A stretch of 10,897 nucleotides of DNA from the NCBI GenBank assembly GCA_019894875.1, contig JAGXNR010000089.1, positions 1-10,897 on the forward strand, in the 5' to 3' direction. This DNA is from Promethearchaeota archaeon (GTDB lineage: Archaea; Asgardarchaeota; Lokiarchaeia; Sigynarchaeales; SOKP01). Shown in pieces: positions 1 to 6,793 of this stretch. The notes beneath the pieces were generated by a model. That model searched no databases. It saw nothing but the letters and a program-made list of their open reading frames with translations, and was not told where the DNA came from. The position numbers and the translations under genes are program-made. How positions within the stretch are numbered: position 1 is the first letter of the stretch; every line of letters starts with the position of its first letter.

Positions 1-206
1 CAATTGGGGCTATTCTTAGTGTCAAACTTATGATGCAGGAATCATTTCAATCTCCCGATATTGGGAAAGAGATAGAAAATTCCGTTGAAGAGGCCCTAAG
101 AGAAGGTCGGACCATTGATCTTCGAAGCGCTAACATGAAAACCCTTACAACAAAAGAAATGGGAGATTTAATAGCAGAAAAATTGAAATTAAGATTAAAG
201 TCTTAA
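1..206 (+). CDS. C-terminal end of an isocitrate/isopropylmalate dehydrogenase family protein (partial)
   Basis: An open frame enters from the left edge (first full codon at base 3) and stops with TAA at 204-206, giving 67 residues. The visible part has the C-terminal signature of the beta-decarboxylating dehydrogenase family (LeuB, Icd, homoisocitrate dehydrogenase). It has an 'AILSVKLMM' helix like the family's 'ILSAAMML', then a helix with E-N-S-V-E-E-A-L, an 'R-T-x-D-L' turn, and the closing 'TTKEMGDLIAEKL' segment, which matches the usual 'T-x-E-M-G-D-A-I' ending. The family oxidises and decarboxylates 2-hydroxy acids with NAD(P)+. The catalytic and cofactor-specificity residues lie outside the window, so LeuB, Icd and homologues cannot be told apart. 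The gene converges on the GTPase gene that ends at 218, with only 11 bases between the stops. Confidence 0.8.
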   Translation, partial: IGAILSVKLMMQESFQSPDIGKEIENSVEEALREGRTIDLRSANMKTLTTKEMGDLIAEKLKLRLKS

Positions 207-217
207 ATCTTGATATC

Positions 218-1777
218 TTAATACTTCTCATCAATAGCAGAAAGCATAGACTTTAACTGATCGAATATATCTAATCTAAAGGCTGTGCCAATTCTGAAGA
301 AGAAGAGATCAACTGTTCCTTTATCAAGTTGTTCATCAACATTCAATTCTTCTATTATCTGAGACCAACTAGTACTTTCCGTGGCTCTAATGCCAATTAA
401 GATTACTCCTTTATCTTTAGAGTTTTCAATGATTTTAATAATAATCTCTTTCCATTTCGGATCAGCATTATCTTTCTCTCTTCTATCAAAAATACAAAAT
501 ACTCCATCAGAACTTGAGATATCATCAGTTGCAGAATAATTATGTTGTTTAGTAATTAATCCGTTGGGATATTGGTAAACTTGTTCATCTTCATAATCTC
601 TTACTAGAGATTGTTCCCCTAATTTCTTTATATTGGCAATAGCCTGAAGGCCTGGACTCCACATTGTATTTTCGGTTATAAAAGAAAGTGTTAAAACAAT
701 TTTTTTCTGAATAATAGACGATATTTTTTCAAATAATTGATCGCTTCGCATCTCATCTTCGATTTCTTTACTCTTCATTACATAATGATATGAAATCAAA
801 TTGAAAGCATCCTCTATATTCTCGCCTGTCAAAGCACTTGTCTCAATATATGATAATTTAATTAGTTCTTTCTCAGATAATTTATTTGCTTGTTTTACAC
901 CTTCCTGATAAAGGACATGTCGTTCTTCACTTAAGTCTGATTTATTACCAACTAATACAATAGGAATTTCTTCGTTAATTGTAAAATCTTTTAATTCTTG
1001 GTACCAATTTAGGACATTGTTAAAGGAATCTCGATTTGATACATCAAAAACAATAAACGCTGCCTGAGCACCTGAATAATAGACCTTTCGAAAACGACGG
1101 AAAAATTTTTGTGCACCAAGGTCATATAATGTCACACCAATCTCGTTCCCAAAAAATTCAAACGTGTGTGTTAAAACGTTGAGTCCAATAGTTGCTCTGT
1201 AATCTTCTGAAAACTTTTTTTCTACAAATCTACGGATAATAGAAGTCTTTCCAACTTCATGATCACCCAAAATAACGAATTTAAAACGATAATCCCCCTT
1301 TGTCGTTAAATCCATTTGATACAGCTGATTTTTCAATCGCTGAACATTTTCTGCTTCAAATTCAAAATTCGGTACTGATAACTGGATTGAATCACCATCT
1401 TCAGCAGTTAATATCTGAGCTGTTTTTTCAGCGAGAAATAAGCCATATGGTGAGATTTTCTCAAGCGAGGCCATATTGTTTAAAACTAAGCTTAAAATAT
1501 GTTCTTCGTCAACAGATATAAACAAAAGGCGATGATCCTCTGTATCAAAACTTGTATTTCCAAATTTTTTAAATGAAAACTCGTTTCGCATTCGCTCTAA
1601 AACAGGATTTACTATAGAAGTTAAAACAGACACGAGTTCCATATCGATATCTTTCCTCTTCTCACCAGCGATAATAAGTCCTTCGCTGTCTGAAACAATA
1701 ACAGCTTCTACTTCCTTATTTATCTCCAGAAATTTATGAAATAATTCATTAAAAACTTCATTCTTTCTTAATACCAA
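218..1777 (-). CDS. Roadblock-small GTPase fusion protein, paralogue 1 (519 aa)
   Basis: Three regions are visible. Residues 1-130 resemble a roadblock/LC7 domain ('AVIVSDSEGLIIAGEK' near 25-40). Residues 164-335 form a Ras/Rab/Arf-like G domain: P-loop GDHEVGKTS at 171-179, switch I Thr196 in 'ATIGLN', G3 'DLGAQ' at 219-223, G4 NKSD at 278-281, G5 'ETSALTGEN' at 312-320. Residues 345-519 are a conserved C-terminal region of unknown fold. G1, G4 and G5 look fit for GTP binding. Gln223 occupies the Ras Gln61 position, but Ala222 replaces the usual glycine. No signal peptide, membrane segment or prenylation cysteine is visible, so it is probably cytosolic or recruited through partners. The TTG start is supported by alignment with the paralogue, which begins at the same point, and by an AGGT ten bases upstream. 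A regulatory or membrane-platform role is inferred from roadblock/GTPase systems such as MglA-MglB and Rag-Ragulator. Confidence 0.92.
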   Translation of the reverse strand: MVLRKNEVFNELFHKFLEINKEVEAVIVSDSEGLIIAGEKRKDIDMELVSVLTSIVNPVLERMRNEFSFKKFGNTSFDTEDHRLLFISVDEEHILSLVLNNMASLEKISPYGLFLAEKTAQILTAEDGDSIQLSVPNFEFEAENVQRLKNQLYQMDLTTKGDYRFKFVILGDHEVGKTSIIRRFVEKKFSEDYRATIGLNVLTHTFEFFGNEIGVTLYDLGAQKFFRRFRKVYYSGAQAAFIVFDVSNRDSFNNVLNWYQELKDFTINEEIPIVLVGNKSDLSEERHVLYQEGVKQANKLSEKELIKLSYIETSALTGENIEDAFNLISYHYVMKSKEIEDEMRSDQLFEKISSIIQKKIVLTLSFITENTMWSPGLQAIANIKKLGEQSLVRDYEDEQVYQYPNGLITKQHNYSATDDISSSDGVFCIFDRREKDNADPKWKEIIIKIIENSKDKGVILIGIRATESTSWSQIIEELNVDEQLDKGTVDLFFFRIGTAFRLDIFDQLKSMLSAIDEKY

Positions 1778-1803
1778 GGATCTTTTTACCTGACTATTTG
1801 TAT

Positions 1804-1816
1804 CTATATTATAAAC
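1804..1816 (-). promoter_or_regulatory. Candidate TATA box of roadblock-GTPase paralogue 1
   Basis: On the minus strand this reads GTTTATAATATAG, centred about 33 bases before the TTG start at 1777. That is close to where an archaeal TATA box would give a very short leader. The surrounding DNA is AT-rich, so a chance match is quite possible. Confidence 0.3.
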
Positions 1817-1869
1817 TTACACCTAACTATTTTTTATTTTTGTTAATAAATTATAAGATACACTTCACA

Positions 1870-1883
1870 AATTAAGAAAAAGA
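1870..1883 (-). terminator. Candidate oligo-T terminator after paralogue 2
   Basis: On the minus strand this reads CCCCTCTTTTTCTT. It lies about 140 bases past the stop of the 2024-3613 gene and before the likely promoter of the next gene. Archaeal RNA polymerase typically terminates at T-rich tracts. The tract has only five consecutive T residues, so the call is tentative. Confidence 0.3.
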
Positions 1884-1886
1884 GGG

Positions 1887-1962
1887 GAATTAGAATATGA
1901 TAAAATTAGAAAATTTTCTTAGGATAATATATTGAATCTAGCATAACAGACAATTCTAATTC
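1887..1962. repeat. 10-bp inverted repeat in the gap between the GTPase paralogues
   Basis: GAATTAGAAT at 1887-1896 is exactly complementary to ATTCTAATTC at 1953-1962, with 56 bases between them. The spacer holds a 12-bp perfect palindrome, AGAAAATTTTCT, at 1908-1919. On the minus strand the second arm is followed directly by CCCCTCTTTTTCTT, so the structure could contribute to the 3' end of the upstream paralogue's mRNA. The arms are AT-rich and the spacer is long, so it may be chance. Confidence 0.35.
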
Positions 1963-2023
1963 ATTTTTTTCTCTATAACAGAATAGTATTTATTCCTATG
2001 TGCTAAGGTTCAATATCCACCTA

Positions 2024-3613
2024 TTATAATTGGTATCGAATTGTACTCAACATTACCTTGAGTTGATCATATATTTCTAATCGGTATTCGACGCCTAATT
2101 TGAAAAACAATAACGATACCATTTTTTTCTCTAACAATTCATTTACATTGAATTCTTCTAGTATTTGAGACCAGTCACTTTTATCAGTAACGCGAATACC
2201 TATCAAGACTACAGAGTTTTCCTTAACCCCATTGATGATTTTTACTACTGCTTCCTTCCATGCAGGATCGACATGATCCTTATACCGCGCATCAAATATA
2301 CAAAACACACCATCGGCATTAGAAACTTCAAAGTTATGATAAAGAAAACTCTTTAATAGTATTCCATTTGAGAATTTGTACATTTTTTCTTCTCTTTCAT
2401 CTTTGAGTTTCTCAGAATTTTCTAAACCATTGATCTCCGATAAAATCTGTAGCCCAGGACTCCAAAATTCATTTTCAGAAATAATTGTTAAGGTTAAAAG
2501 AGTATCGATACTTTCCCCTATTACTTTCTTTTCCTTCAATATATTATTTAACTCGTTCAATAAATCTTGTTTAACGATATTTTCTTCTTCTTCTTTACTT
2601 TTTGAAATATAATGATATGCGATTAATGTAAATGCATCTTCTACATTTTCACCTGTTAACGCACTTGTTTCAATATAAGATATTGCTATATTTGGTTCCT
2701 TCAGTAATTCATTTACCACACTAACACCATCTTCATAACTGACTTCTCTTTGGTCTTGTATATCGATTTTATTTCCAATTATAATAATTGGTATTTCTCT
2801 TCCTCCAATAAAATCTTCTAATTCTTTATACCATTCTTTTACGCTTTCTAAAGATTTTCTATTCGTGAGATCAAAGACTATAAATGCTGCTTGTGCACCT
2901 AAGTAATAAGTTTGCCGAAATCTCCGGAAAAATGTTTGAGCTCCGACATCCCAGAGGCTATAAACAATATTATTTCCATAGAATTCATAAGAATGACTTA
3001 AAATATTTAATCCTATTGTTGCGCGATAGTATTGAGAAAATTTATTTTCTACAAATCGTCTAACCAGACTTGTCTTTCCTACTTCATGGTCACCTATTAT
3101 TACAAACTTGAATCGATATGTTCCGCCTTGATCTAATCGCATTTGATATATTTGGTTTTTTACTCTTTCTGTGTAAGCAGTTTCATCTGTTTCATACTCA
3201 AAATTAGGAATATTTAGCTGAATATTATCACCCTCTTCAGCATTTAAAATTTGTACTGATTTTTCTGCGAGTAAATATGCATAAGGAGAGGCTTTATCAA
3301 CAGAAGCTAAATTATTTAAAACGAGACTCAAAGTTCTACTTTCATCTAAAGATATAAATAAAAGTCTATAAAATTCTGTATCAAAGCTAGCTGTACCAAA
3401 TTTTTTGAAGGCAAACTCATCTCGTATCCTTTCTACGATCGGATTTATAATGGATGTTAAGACTGAGACAATTTCCATATCCACCTCACTTCTTTTTTCA
3501 CCAGCGATGACGAAACCAAGTTGGTCACTCACGATCACCGCCTCTACGTCTTCATTTATTTGTAAAAACTGATTAAAAAGTTCAGTGAAGAGTTTATTTC
3601 GATTAATTGACAA
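2024..3613 (-). CDS. Roadblock-small GTPase fusion protein, paralogue 2 (529 aa)
   Basis: It has the same architecture as the neighbour at 218-1777; a hand count over the first 140 ungapped residues gives 91 identities. A roadblock/LC7-like region covers about 1-130. The G domain covers about 167-338: P-loop GDHEVGKTS at 174-182, switch I Thr199, G3 'WDVGAQ' at 221-226, G4 NKID at 281-284, G5 'ETSALTGEN' at 316-324. A C-terminal region follows (about 350-529), sharing WSPGLQ, DGVFCIFD, IGIR and WSQI blocks with the paralogue. The 'WDxG' G3 is Arf-like, while G1 and G5 are Rab-like, so assignment to a eukaryotic subfamily is not justified. The TTG start gives an N-terminus collinear with the paralogue; AAAGG lies 12 bases upstream, a weak ribosome site. 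The 246-base gap to the downstream paralogue suggests separate transcription. A role in signalling or membrane organisation is inference. Confidence 0.92.
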   Translation of the reverse strand: MSINRNKLFTELFNQFLQINEDVEAVIVSDQLGFVIAGEKRSEVDMEIVSVLTSIINPIVERIRDEFAFKKFGTASFDTEFYRLLFISLDESRTLSLVLNNLASVDKASPYAYLLAEKSVQILNAEEGDNIQLNIPNFEYETDETAYTERVKNQIYQMRLDQGGTYRFKFVIIGDHEVGKTSLVRRFVENKFSQYYRATIGLNILSHSYEFYGNNIVYSLWDVGAQTFFRRFRQTYYLGAQAAFIVFDLTNRKSLESVKEWYKELEDFIGGREIPIIIIGNKIDIQDQREVSYEDGVSVVNELLKEPNIAISYIETSALTGENVEDAFTLIAYHYISKSKEEEENIVKQDLLNELNNILKEKKVIGESIDTLLTLTIISENEFWSPGLQILSEINGLENSEKLKDEREEKMYKFSNGILLKSFLYHNFEVSNADGVFCIFDARYKDHVDPAWKEAVVKIINGVKENSVVLIGIRVTDKSDWSQILEEFNVNELLEKKMVSLLFFKLGVEYRLEIYDQLKVMLSTIRYQL

Positions 3614-3756
3614 GATTTGTGTTAGCCTTTATTTATGATATAGTTAAGATAACAATAACAGAAGTTTTATTTATTATTTATTAAATCGATTTTTGTAAAA
3701 GGAATACTTTTAAGTTTTTAGCCTATAATTTTATTATAAAAAAACCTATAGATTGT

Positions 3757-3768
3757 AAAATATAATTA
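3757..3768 (+). promoter_or_regulatory. Candidate TATA box of the RING protein gene
   Basis: The sequence AAAATATAATTA is centred about 32 bases before the ATG at 3795, and no clear Shine-Dalgarno sequence precedes that ATG. This is the arrangement expected of a leaderless or very short-leader archaeal transcript. Another AT-rich match, TTATTATAAAA near 3731-3741, is an alternative. Confidence 0.3.
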
Positions 3769-3794
3769 TTTAGGAAGTTAGTAATAGATTTATT

Positions 3795-4376
3795 ATGCCT
3801 ACTTGCATCGTTTGCCATTTAGAAATAGAAAATAATCCAGATGCTCTTTTTATGTGCACTAATGAACATCCTCTTCATAAAAATTGCTTAGCTGAATGGT
3901 TATTGCATTCACAAAATTGTCCATTATGCATTGAACCTTATTCGCAGAATGTTATCAGTCAATTTGAAGATCACCTTGAACAAAAAGAGAAAGAAAAGCA
4001 AGCGGCTATAGATGCTGAAAAAAAGAAAGAAGATTTAAGAAAAATGGAAGAATTAACAAATAACATTATTTTCTTAAAAGTTATTGAAGAGATTGAGCAA
4101 TTAATTGAAGATAAACAATATGAGGAAGCAGTAGAAAAACTTTTGGAATTATATAAAGAAGGTTCATTTGATGCCAGAGACCAAAAGGTGCTATTCCTTT
4201 TAGGAAAAACGAATTTCTTGAAAGGACGATTTGACCTAACTATAAATTTCTTATTCAAACTCGTTAAAAAAAATTTTGAATATCCTGAGGGATTTCTATT
4301 TCTAGGAAAAGCCTATGAAAAGATTGGATTGCACGATAAGGCAAAATGGGCTTTTGATAGAGTTAAAAAAGAGTAG
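3795..4376 (+). CDS. RING-H2 finger protein with coiled coil and TPR-like repeats (193 aa)
   Basis: The N-terminus carries a complete RING-H2 ligand set: C4-x2-C7-x13-C21-x3-H25-x2-H28-x2-C31-x10-C42-x2-C45. It also has Ile5 after the first cysteine, Trp35, and the 'CPLC' ending that RING domains use to contact an E2. Residues about 56-85 are rich in Glu, Lys and Gln and look like a coiled coil. From about 95 to the end there are helical hairpins: 'YEEAVEKLLELYKEG', then 'LFLLGKTNFLKGRFDLTINFL', and 'FLFLGKAYEKIGLHDKAKWAF', the last fitting the TPR pattern well. RING domains usually act as E3 ubiquitin ligases by recruiting a charged E2, and TPRs bind partner proteins; E3 activity here is inferred. 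The ATG has no clear ribosome site. It is divergent from the GTPase pair and converges on thiD with 19 bases between. A zinc-binding scaffold without ligase activity is the main alternative. Confidence 0.9.
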   Translation: MPTCIVCHLEIENNPDALFMCTNEHPLHKNCLAEWLLHSQNCPLCIEPYSQNVISQFEDHLEQKEKEKQAAIDAEKKKEDLRKMEELTNNIIFLKVIEEIEQLIEDKQYEEAVEKLLELYKEGSFDARDQKVLFLLGKTNFLKGRFDLTINFLFKLVKKNFEYPEGFLFLGKAYEKIGLHDKAKWAFDRVKKE

Positions 4377-4395
4377 CTATTTTAAATAAATTGTA

Positions 4396-5229
4396 TTATT
4401 TTACTTTTACTAAACTAAGATCCACTTCTACAAGATTTCCCTGTGAATGGTTTGTAGGTCCATATCCTTTTCCAATTCTCATACCATCTGCCTTTTGGAT
4501 TGCTGCGGTTAAAAAGGCTTTTGCTATATGAACTGCTGATTTGATATCGTTTCCTTTAGCTAATTCAGCTGCTATAGCAGATGCAAAAGTACACCCTGTA
4601 CCGTGAGTGTTTTTGGTTTTAATACGGGGAGCATGAAATTCTGTGAAATTATTGCCATCATATAGCAAATCAATAGCATTTTGAATATCGGGTAAATGCC
4701 CACCTTTAATCACCACATTTTGGGCTCCTTGATTATGAATTTCTTGAGCCGCCTCACGGGCATCTGTTAAATTTTCAATATTTATATTTGTTAATGCTTG
4801 AACTTCATGGTGATTCGGTGTTATGACATATGCCATCGATACGAGCTCTGAGATCAATGTTTCAATGGCTTCAGTTTTTAATAAATAATCCCCACTTTTT
4901 GCAATCATAACCGGATCTATTACTAAAAATTTGATATTGTATTTACGAGCTCTATCAGCTACAATTCGAATTATGTCTGTATTTACTAACATCCCTGTTT
5001 TCCATGCATCCGCGCCTATATCCGACATTATTGAATCAATTTGTTCCCCCACAAAACTAGGATCTATTTCATAAACTCTCTGAACACCCATAGAATTTTG
5101 TGCTGTAAGTGCCGTAATTGCGCTCATCCCATAGACTCCACGGGCAGAAAAAGTTTTCAAATCTGCTTGAATTCCCGCACCACCACCAGAATCAGAGCCC
5201 GCAATGGTTAGTACTTTTTTCATTTTCAT
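4396..5229 (-). CDS. thiD: Hydroxymethylpyrimidine/phosphomethylpyrimidine kinase
   Basis: ThiD phosphorylates 4-amino-5-hydroxymethyl-2-methylpyrimidine and its phosphate to give HMP-PP for thiamine synthesis in the cytosol. At 277 residues it is close to the bacterial enzyme length. Visible ribokinase-fold markers are the N-terminal 'AGSDSGGGAGIQADLK' (10-25), Gln44 in 'TAQNS' at the HMP-binding position, 'DPVM' (105-108), 'TPNHHE' (137-142) and the anion-hole motif 'HGTGCT' (209-214). No ThiN domain follows the kinase, although many archaea fuse the two. Two ATG codons lie close together (5229 and 5223). The first gives an N-terminus collinear with E. coli ThiD but has no ribosome site. 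It lies 47 bases downstream of thiC and may be co-transcribed or use its own TATA-like box. Confidence 0.97.
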   Translation of the reverse strand: MKMKKVLTIAGSDSGGGAGIQADLKTFSARGVYGMSAITALTAQNSMGVQRVYEIDPSFVGEQIDSIMSDIGADAWKTGMLVNTDIIRIVADRARKYNIKFLVIDPVMIAKSGDYLLKTEAIETLISELVSMAYVITPNHHEVQALTNINIENLTDAREAAQEIHNQGAQNVVIKGGHLPDIQNAIDLLYDGNNFTEFHAPRIKTKNTHGTGCTFASAIAAELAKGNDIKSAVHIAKAFLTAAIQKADGMRIGKGYGPTNHSQGNLVEVDLSLVKVK

Positions 5230-5252
5230 TGTTAAAAATTAGGGCTTGTAAA

Positions 5253-5267
5253 ATAATATATTATAGG
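5253..5267 (-). promoter_or_regulatory. Candidate TATA box for an internal thiD promoter
   Basis: The minus strand reads CTATAATATATTATT in the thiC-thiD gap, centred about 30 bases before the first thiD ATG. That ATG lacks a Shine-Dalgarno sequence, so the geometry fits a leaderless thiD transcript made in addition to thiC read-through. The gap is AT-rich overall. Confidence 0.3.
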
Positions 5268-5276
5268 ATTATTTTT

Positions 5277-6596
5277 CTATAAATTAGAATTTCTTTTACT
5301 TTCCAAAGTATCTTTTAATAGTTTTATCGCACAAAATTCTCCACACATGCTACAAACTTCCTCATCATCTTCAGCACAACCATTTCGATAATGAATCTCT
5401 CTGGCTAATTCTGGATCAATTGCTTGTTCAATCATTCCTTCCCAGTTAAGATCTTTTCTTGCAATATCCATTTTGTAATCCCAATCTGAAACTCGTTTAC
5501 CATAGCGCGCGATATTAACCGCATGGGCAGCAATTTTCGATGAAATAACACCTCTTTTGACATCATCCTTAGTAGGTAACCCTAAATGTTCAGAGGGAGT
5601 CACGTAACACAAGTAATCAGCACCAGCTAATCCAGCAAGTACTCCTCCTATAGCACCCACAATATCATCATATCCCGGGGCAATATCAGTAACCAGCGGA
5701 CCTAACACATAAAATGGTGCCTCATCGCATAATGATTTTTGCATTTTAACATTTCTCTCAACCTCATTTGCGGGAATATGTCCTGGTCCTTCAACCATAA
5801 CTTGGACATCAGCAGCCCACGCTCGCTTCACTAATTTAGAAATCTCAAGTAATTCTTGAACCTGGGCAAAATCGGTAGAATCAAAAATACTTCCTGGCCG
5901 CATCCCATCTCCAAGAGAAAGCGTGAAATCATATTCTTGGGCCATCTCAAGCAGATAATCATATCTTCTGTTGAAAGGATTTTCGATCTCATTTTCTATG
6001 ATCCATGATGCTAAGAATGTTCCACCTCTTGAAACAACTCCCATTAATCTGGGATGTTTGATCAGATGTTTAACAATCTCTTGAGTGACTCCAACGTGAA
6101 TAGTGAAAAAATCGACTCCTTCCTTTGCTTGTTCTTCCACTACGTTGAACATGTCATCCTCATCCATGTGGATGATAGCTCCTTTATTTTCAAGAGCTCT
6201 TAGTGCTGCCTGATAAATAGGAACTGTTCCTAAGGGGACTTTAACTTCATCAAGAATTCTTTTCCTAATCGTAATGAGATCAGCTTCGGTAATGCCAGTG
6301 CTTAAATCCATCACGGTATCCGCCCCAAATTGAACCGCAATTTTAGCTTTTTCTACTTCTTCATCGACATTACAACGAGTTTTTGAAGAGCCAACGTTAG
6401 CATTAATTTTAACTAATAAACCTTTCCCAATTCCTATGGGGGTGTCCAATTCTCGTCGATTCGATTTAGGAATAACAATTCTACCCTTCTCAACACCTCT
6501 TCTTATGAAATCTAAATCAACCTTTTCATTTTTGGAAACAATCTCCATATCTTTAGTAGAGTGGCCATTCCTAGCAGTTTTTATTAACGTAGACAA
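5277..6596 (-). CDS. thiC: Phosphomethylpyrimidine synthase
   Basis: ThiC is a non-canonical radical SAM enzyme that rearranges aminoimidazole ribotide into HMP phosphate, the substrate of the adjacent ThiD. The 439 residues match the shorter archaeal/bacterial form that lacks the long N-terminal domain of E. coli ThiC. Visible markers are 'FIRRGVEKGRIVIPKSN' near 30-46, 'LLVKINANVGSS' near 60-71, 'DTVMDLSTG' near 93-101, 'LSLGDGMRPGS' and 'VMVEGPGHIP' in the barrel core, and the C-terminal [4Fe-4S] cluster motif Cys415-x2-Cys418-x4-Cys422. The start is TTG, set by an AGAGGT ribosome site eight bases upstream and by agreement with the usual family N-terminus. It is first of the thiC-thiD pair. 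I saw no TPP riboswitch in the 197 bases upstream. Confidence 0.98.
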   Translation of the reverse strand: MSTLIKTARNGHSTKDMEIVSKNEKVDLDFIRRGVEKGRIVIPKSNRRELDTPIGIGKGLLVKINANVGSSKTRCNVDEEVEKAKIAVQFGADTVMDLSTGITEADLITIRKRILDEVKVPLGTVPIYQAALRALENKGAIIHMDEDDMFNVVEEQAKEGVDFFTIHVGVTQEIVKHLIKHPRLMGVVSRGGTFLASWIIENEIENPFNRRYDYLLEMAQEYDFTLSLGDGMRPGSIFDSTDFAQVQELLEISKLVKRAWAADVQVMVEGPGHIPANEVERNVKMQKSLCDEAPFYVLGPLVTDIAPGYDDIVGAIGGVLAGLAGADYLCYVTPSEHLGLPTKDDVKRGVISSKIAAHAVNIARYGKRVSDWDYKMDIARKDLNWEGMIEQAIDPELAREIHYRNGCAEDDEEVCSMCGEFCAIKLLKDTLESKRNSNL

Positions 6597-6604
6597 GTTT
6601 TTAT

Positions 6605-6610
6605 ACCTCT
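6605..6610 (-). promoter_or_regulatory. Shine-Dalgarno site fixing the thiC TTG start
   Basis: AGAGGT on the minus strand, eight bases before the TTG at 6594-6596. It supports TTG as the true initiator and shows that thiC has a leadered mRNA. Confidence 0.65.
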
Positions 6611-6730
6611 ATTTCATAAATTAATTCTTAATAGGGTAAAAGTATCTCTATTACACATTAATTATGACAAAATTATATTCTTTTGTCTTCTGAATTAAAA
6701 ATATAGTAATGAACAAAAATTAAATACAAG

Positions 6731-6754
6731 AAAATAGAAGAAATTAAAAAAAAA
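6731..6754 (-). terminator. Oligo-T terminator after the 106-residue protein gene
   Basis: On the minus strand a run of nine T residues (6746-6754) is followed by TTTC and TTTTC tracts, about 40 bases past the stop codon at 6794. This fits intrinsic archaeal termination at T-rich DNA and separates this gene from thiC. Confidence 0.5.
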
Positions 6755-6793
6755 TATTGAAATTTTATAATTTTATTTTTGATAAAATCATCA

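Noticed and set aside
1300..1521. Plus-strand reading frame of 73 codons
   Set aside because: It lies entirely inside the well-supported roadblock-GTPase gene on the other strand and has no ribosome site.
2165..2612. Two plus-strand reading frames
   Set aside because: They are antisense to the conserved C-terminal region of paralogue 2, and their Ser/Phe-rich composition is typical of shadow frames.
3971..4258. Minus-strand 95-codon frame
   Set aside because: It is antisense to the Glu/Lys-rich coiled coil and repeats of the RING protein, and its Ser/Phe-rich composition is an artefact of that.
4377..4395. Stem-loop terminator between the convergent RING and thiD genes
   Set aside because: The gap is only 19 bases with no inverted repeat; T-tracts overlap coding sequence and cannot be told from ordinary AT-rich codons.
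6597..6793. Possible TPP riboswitch upstream of thiC
   Set aside because: I found no CUGAGA core or paired THI-element helices on the minus strand; the region is mostly A/T tracts.
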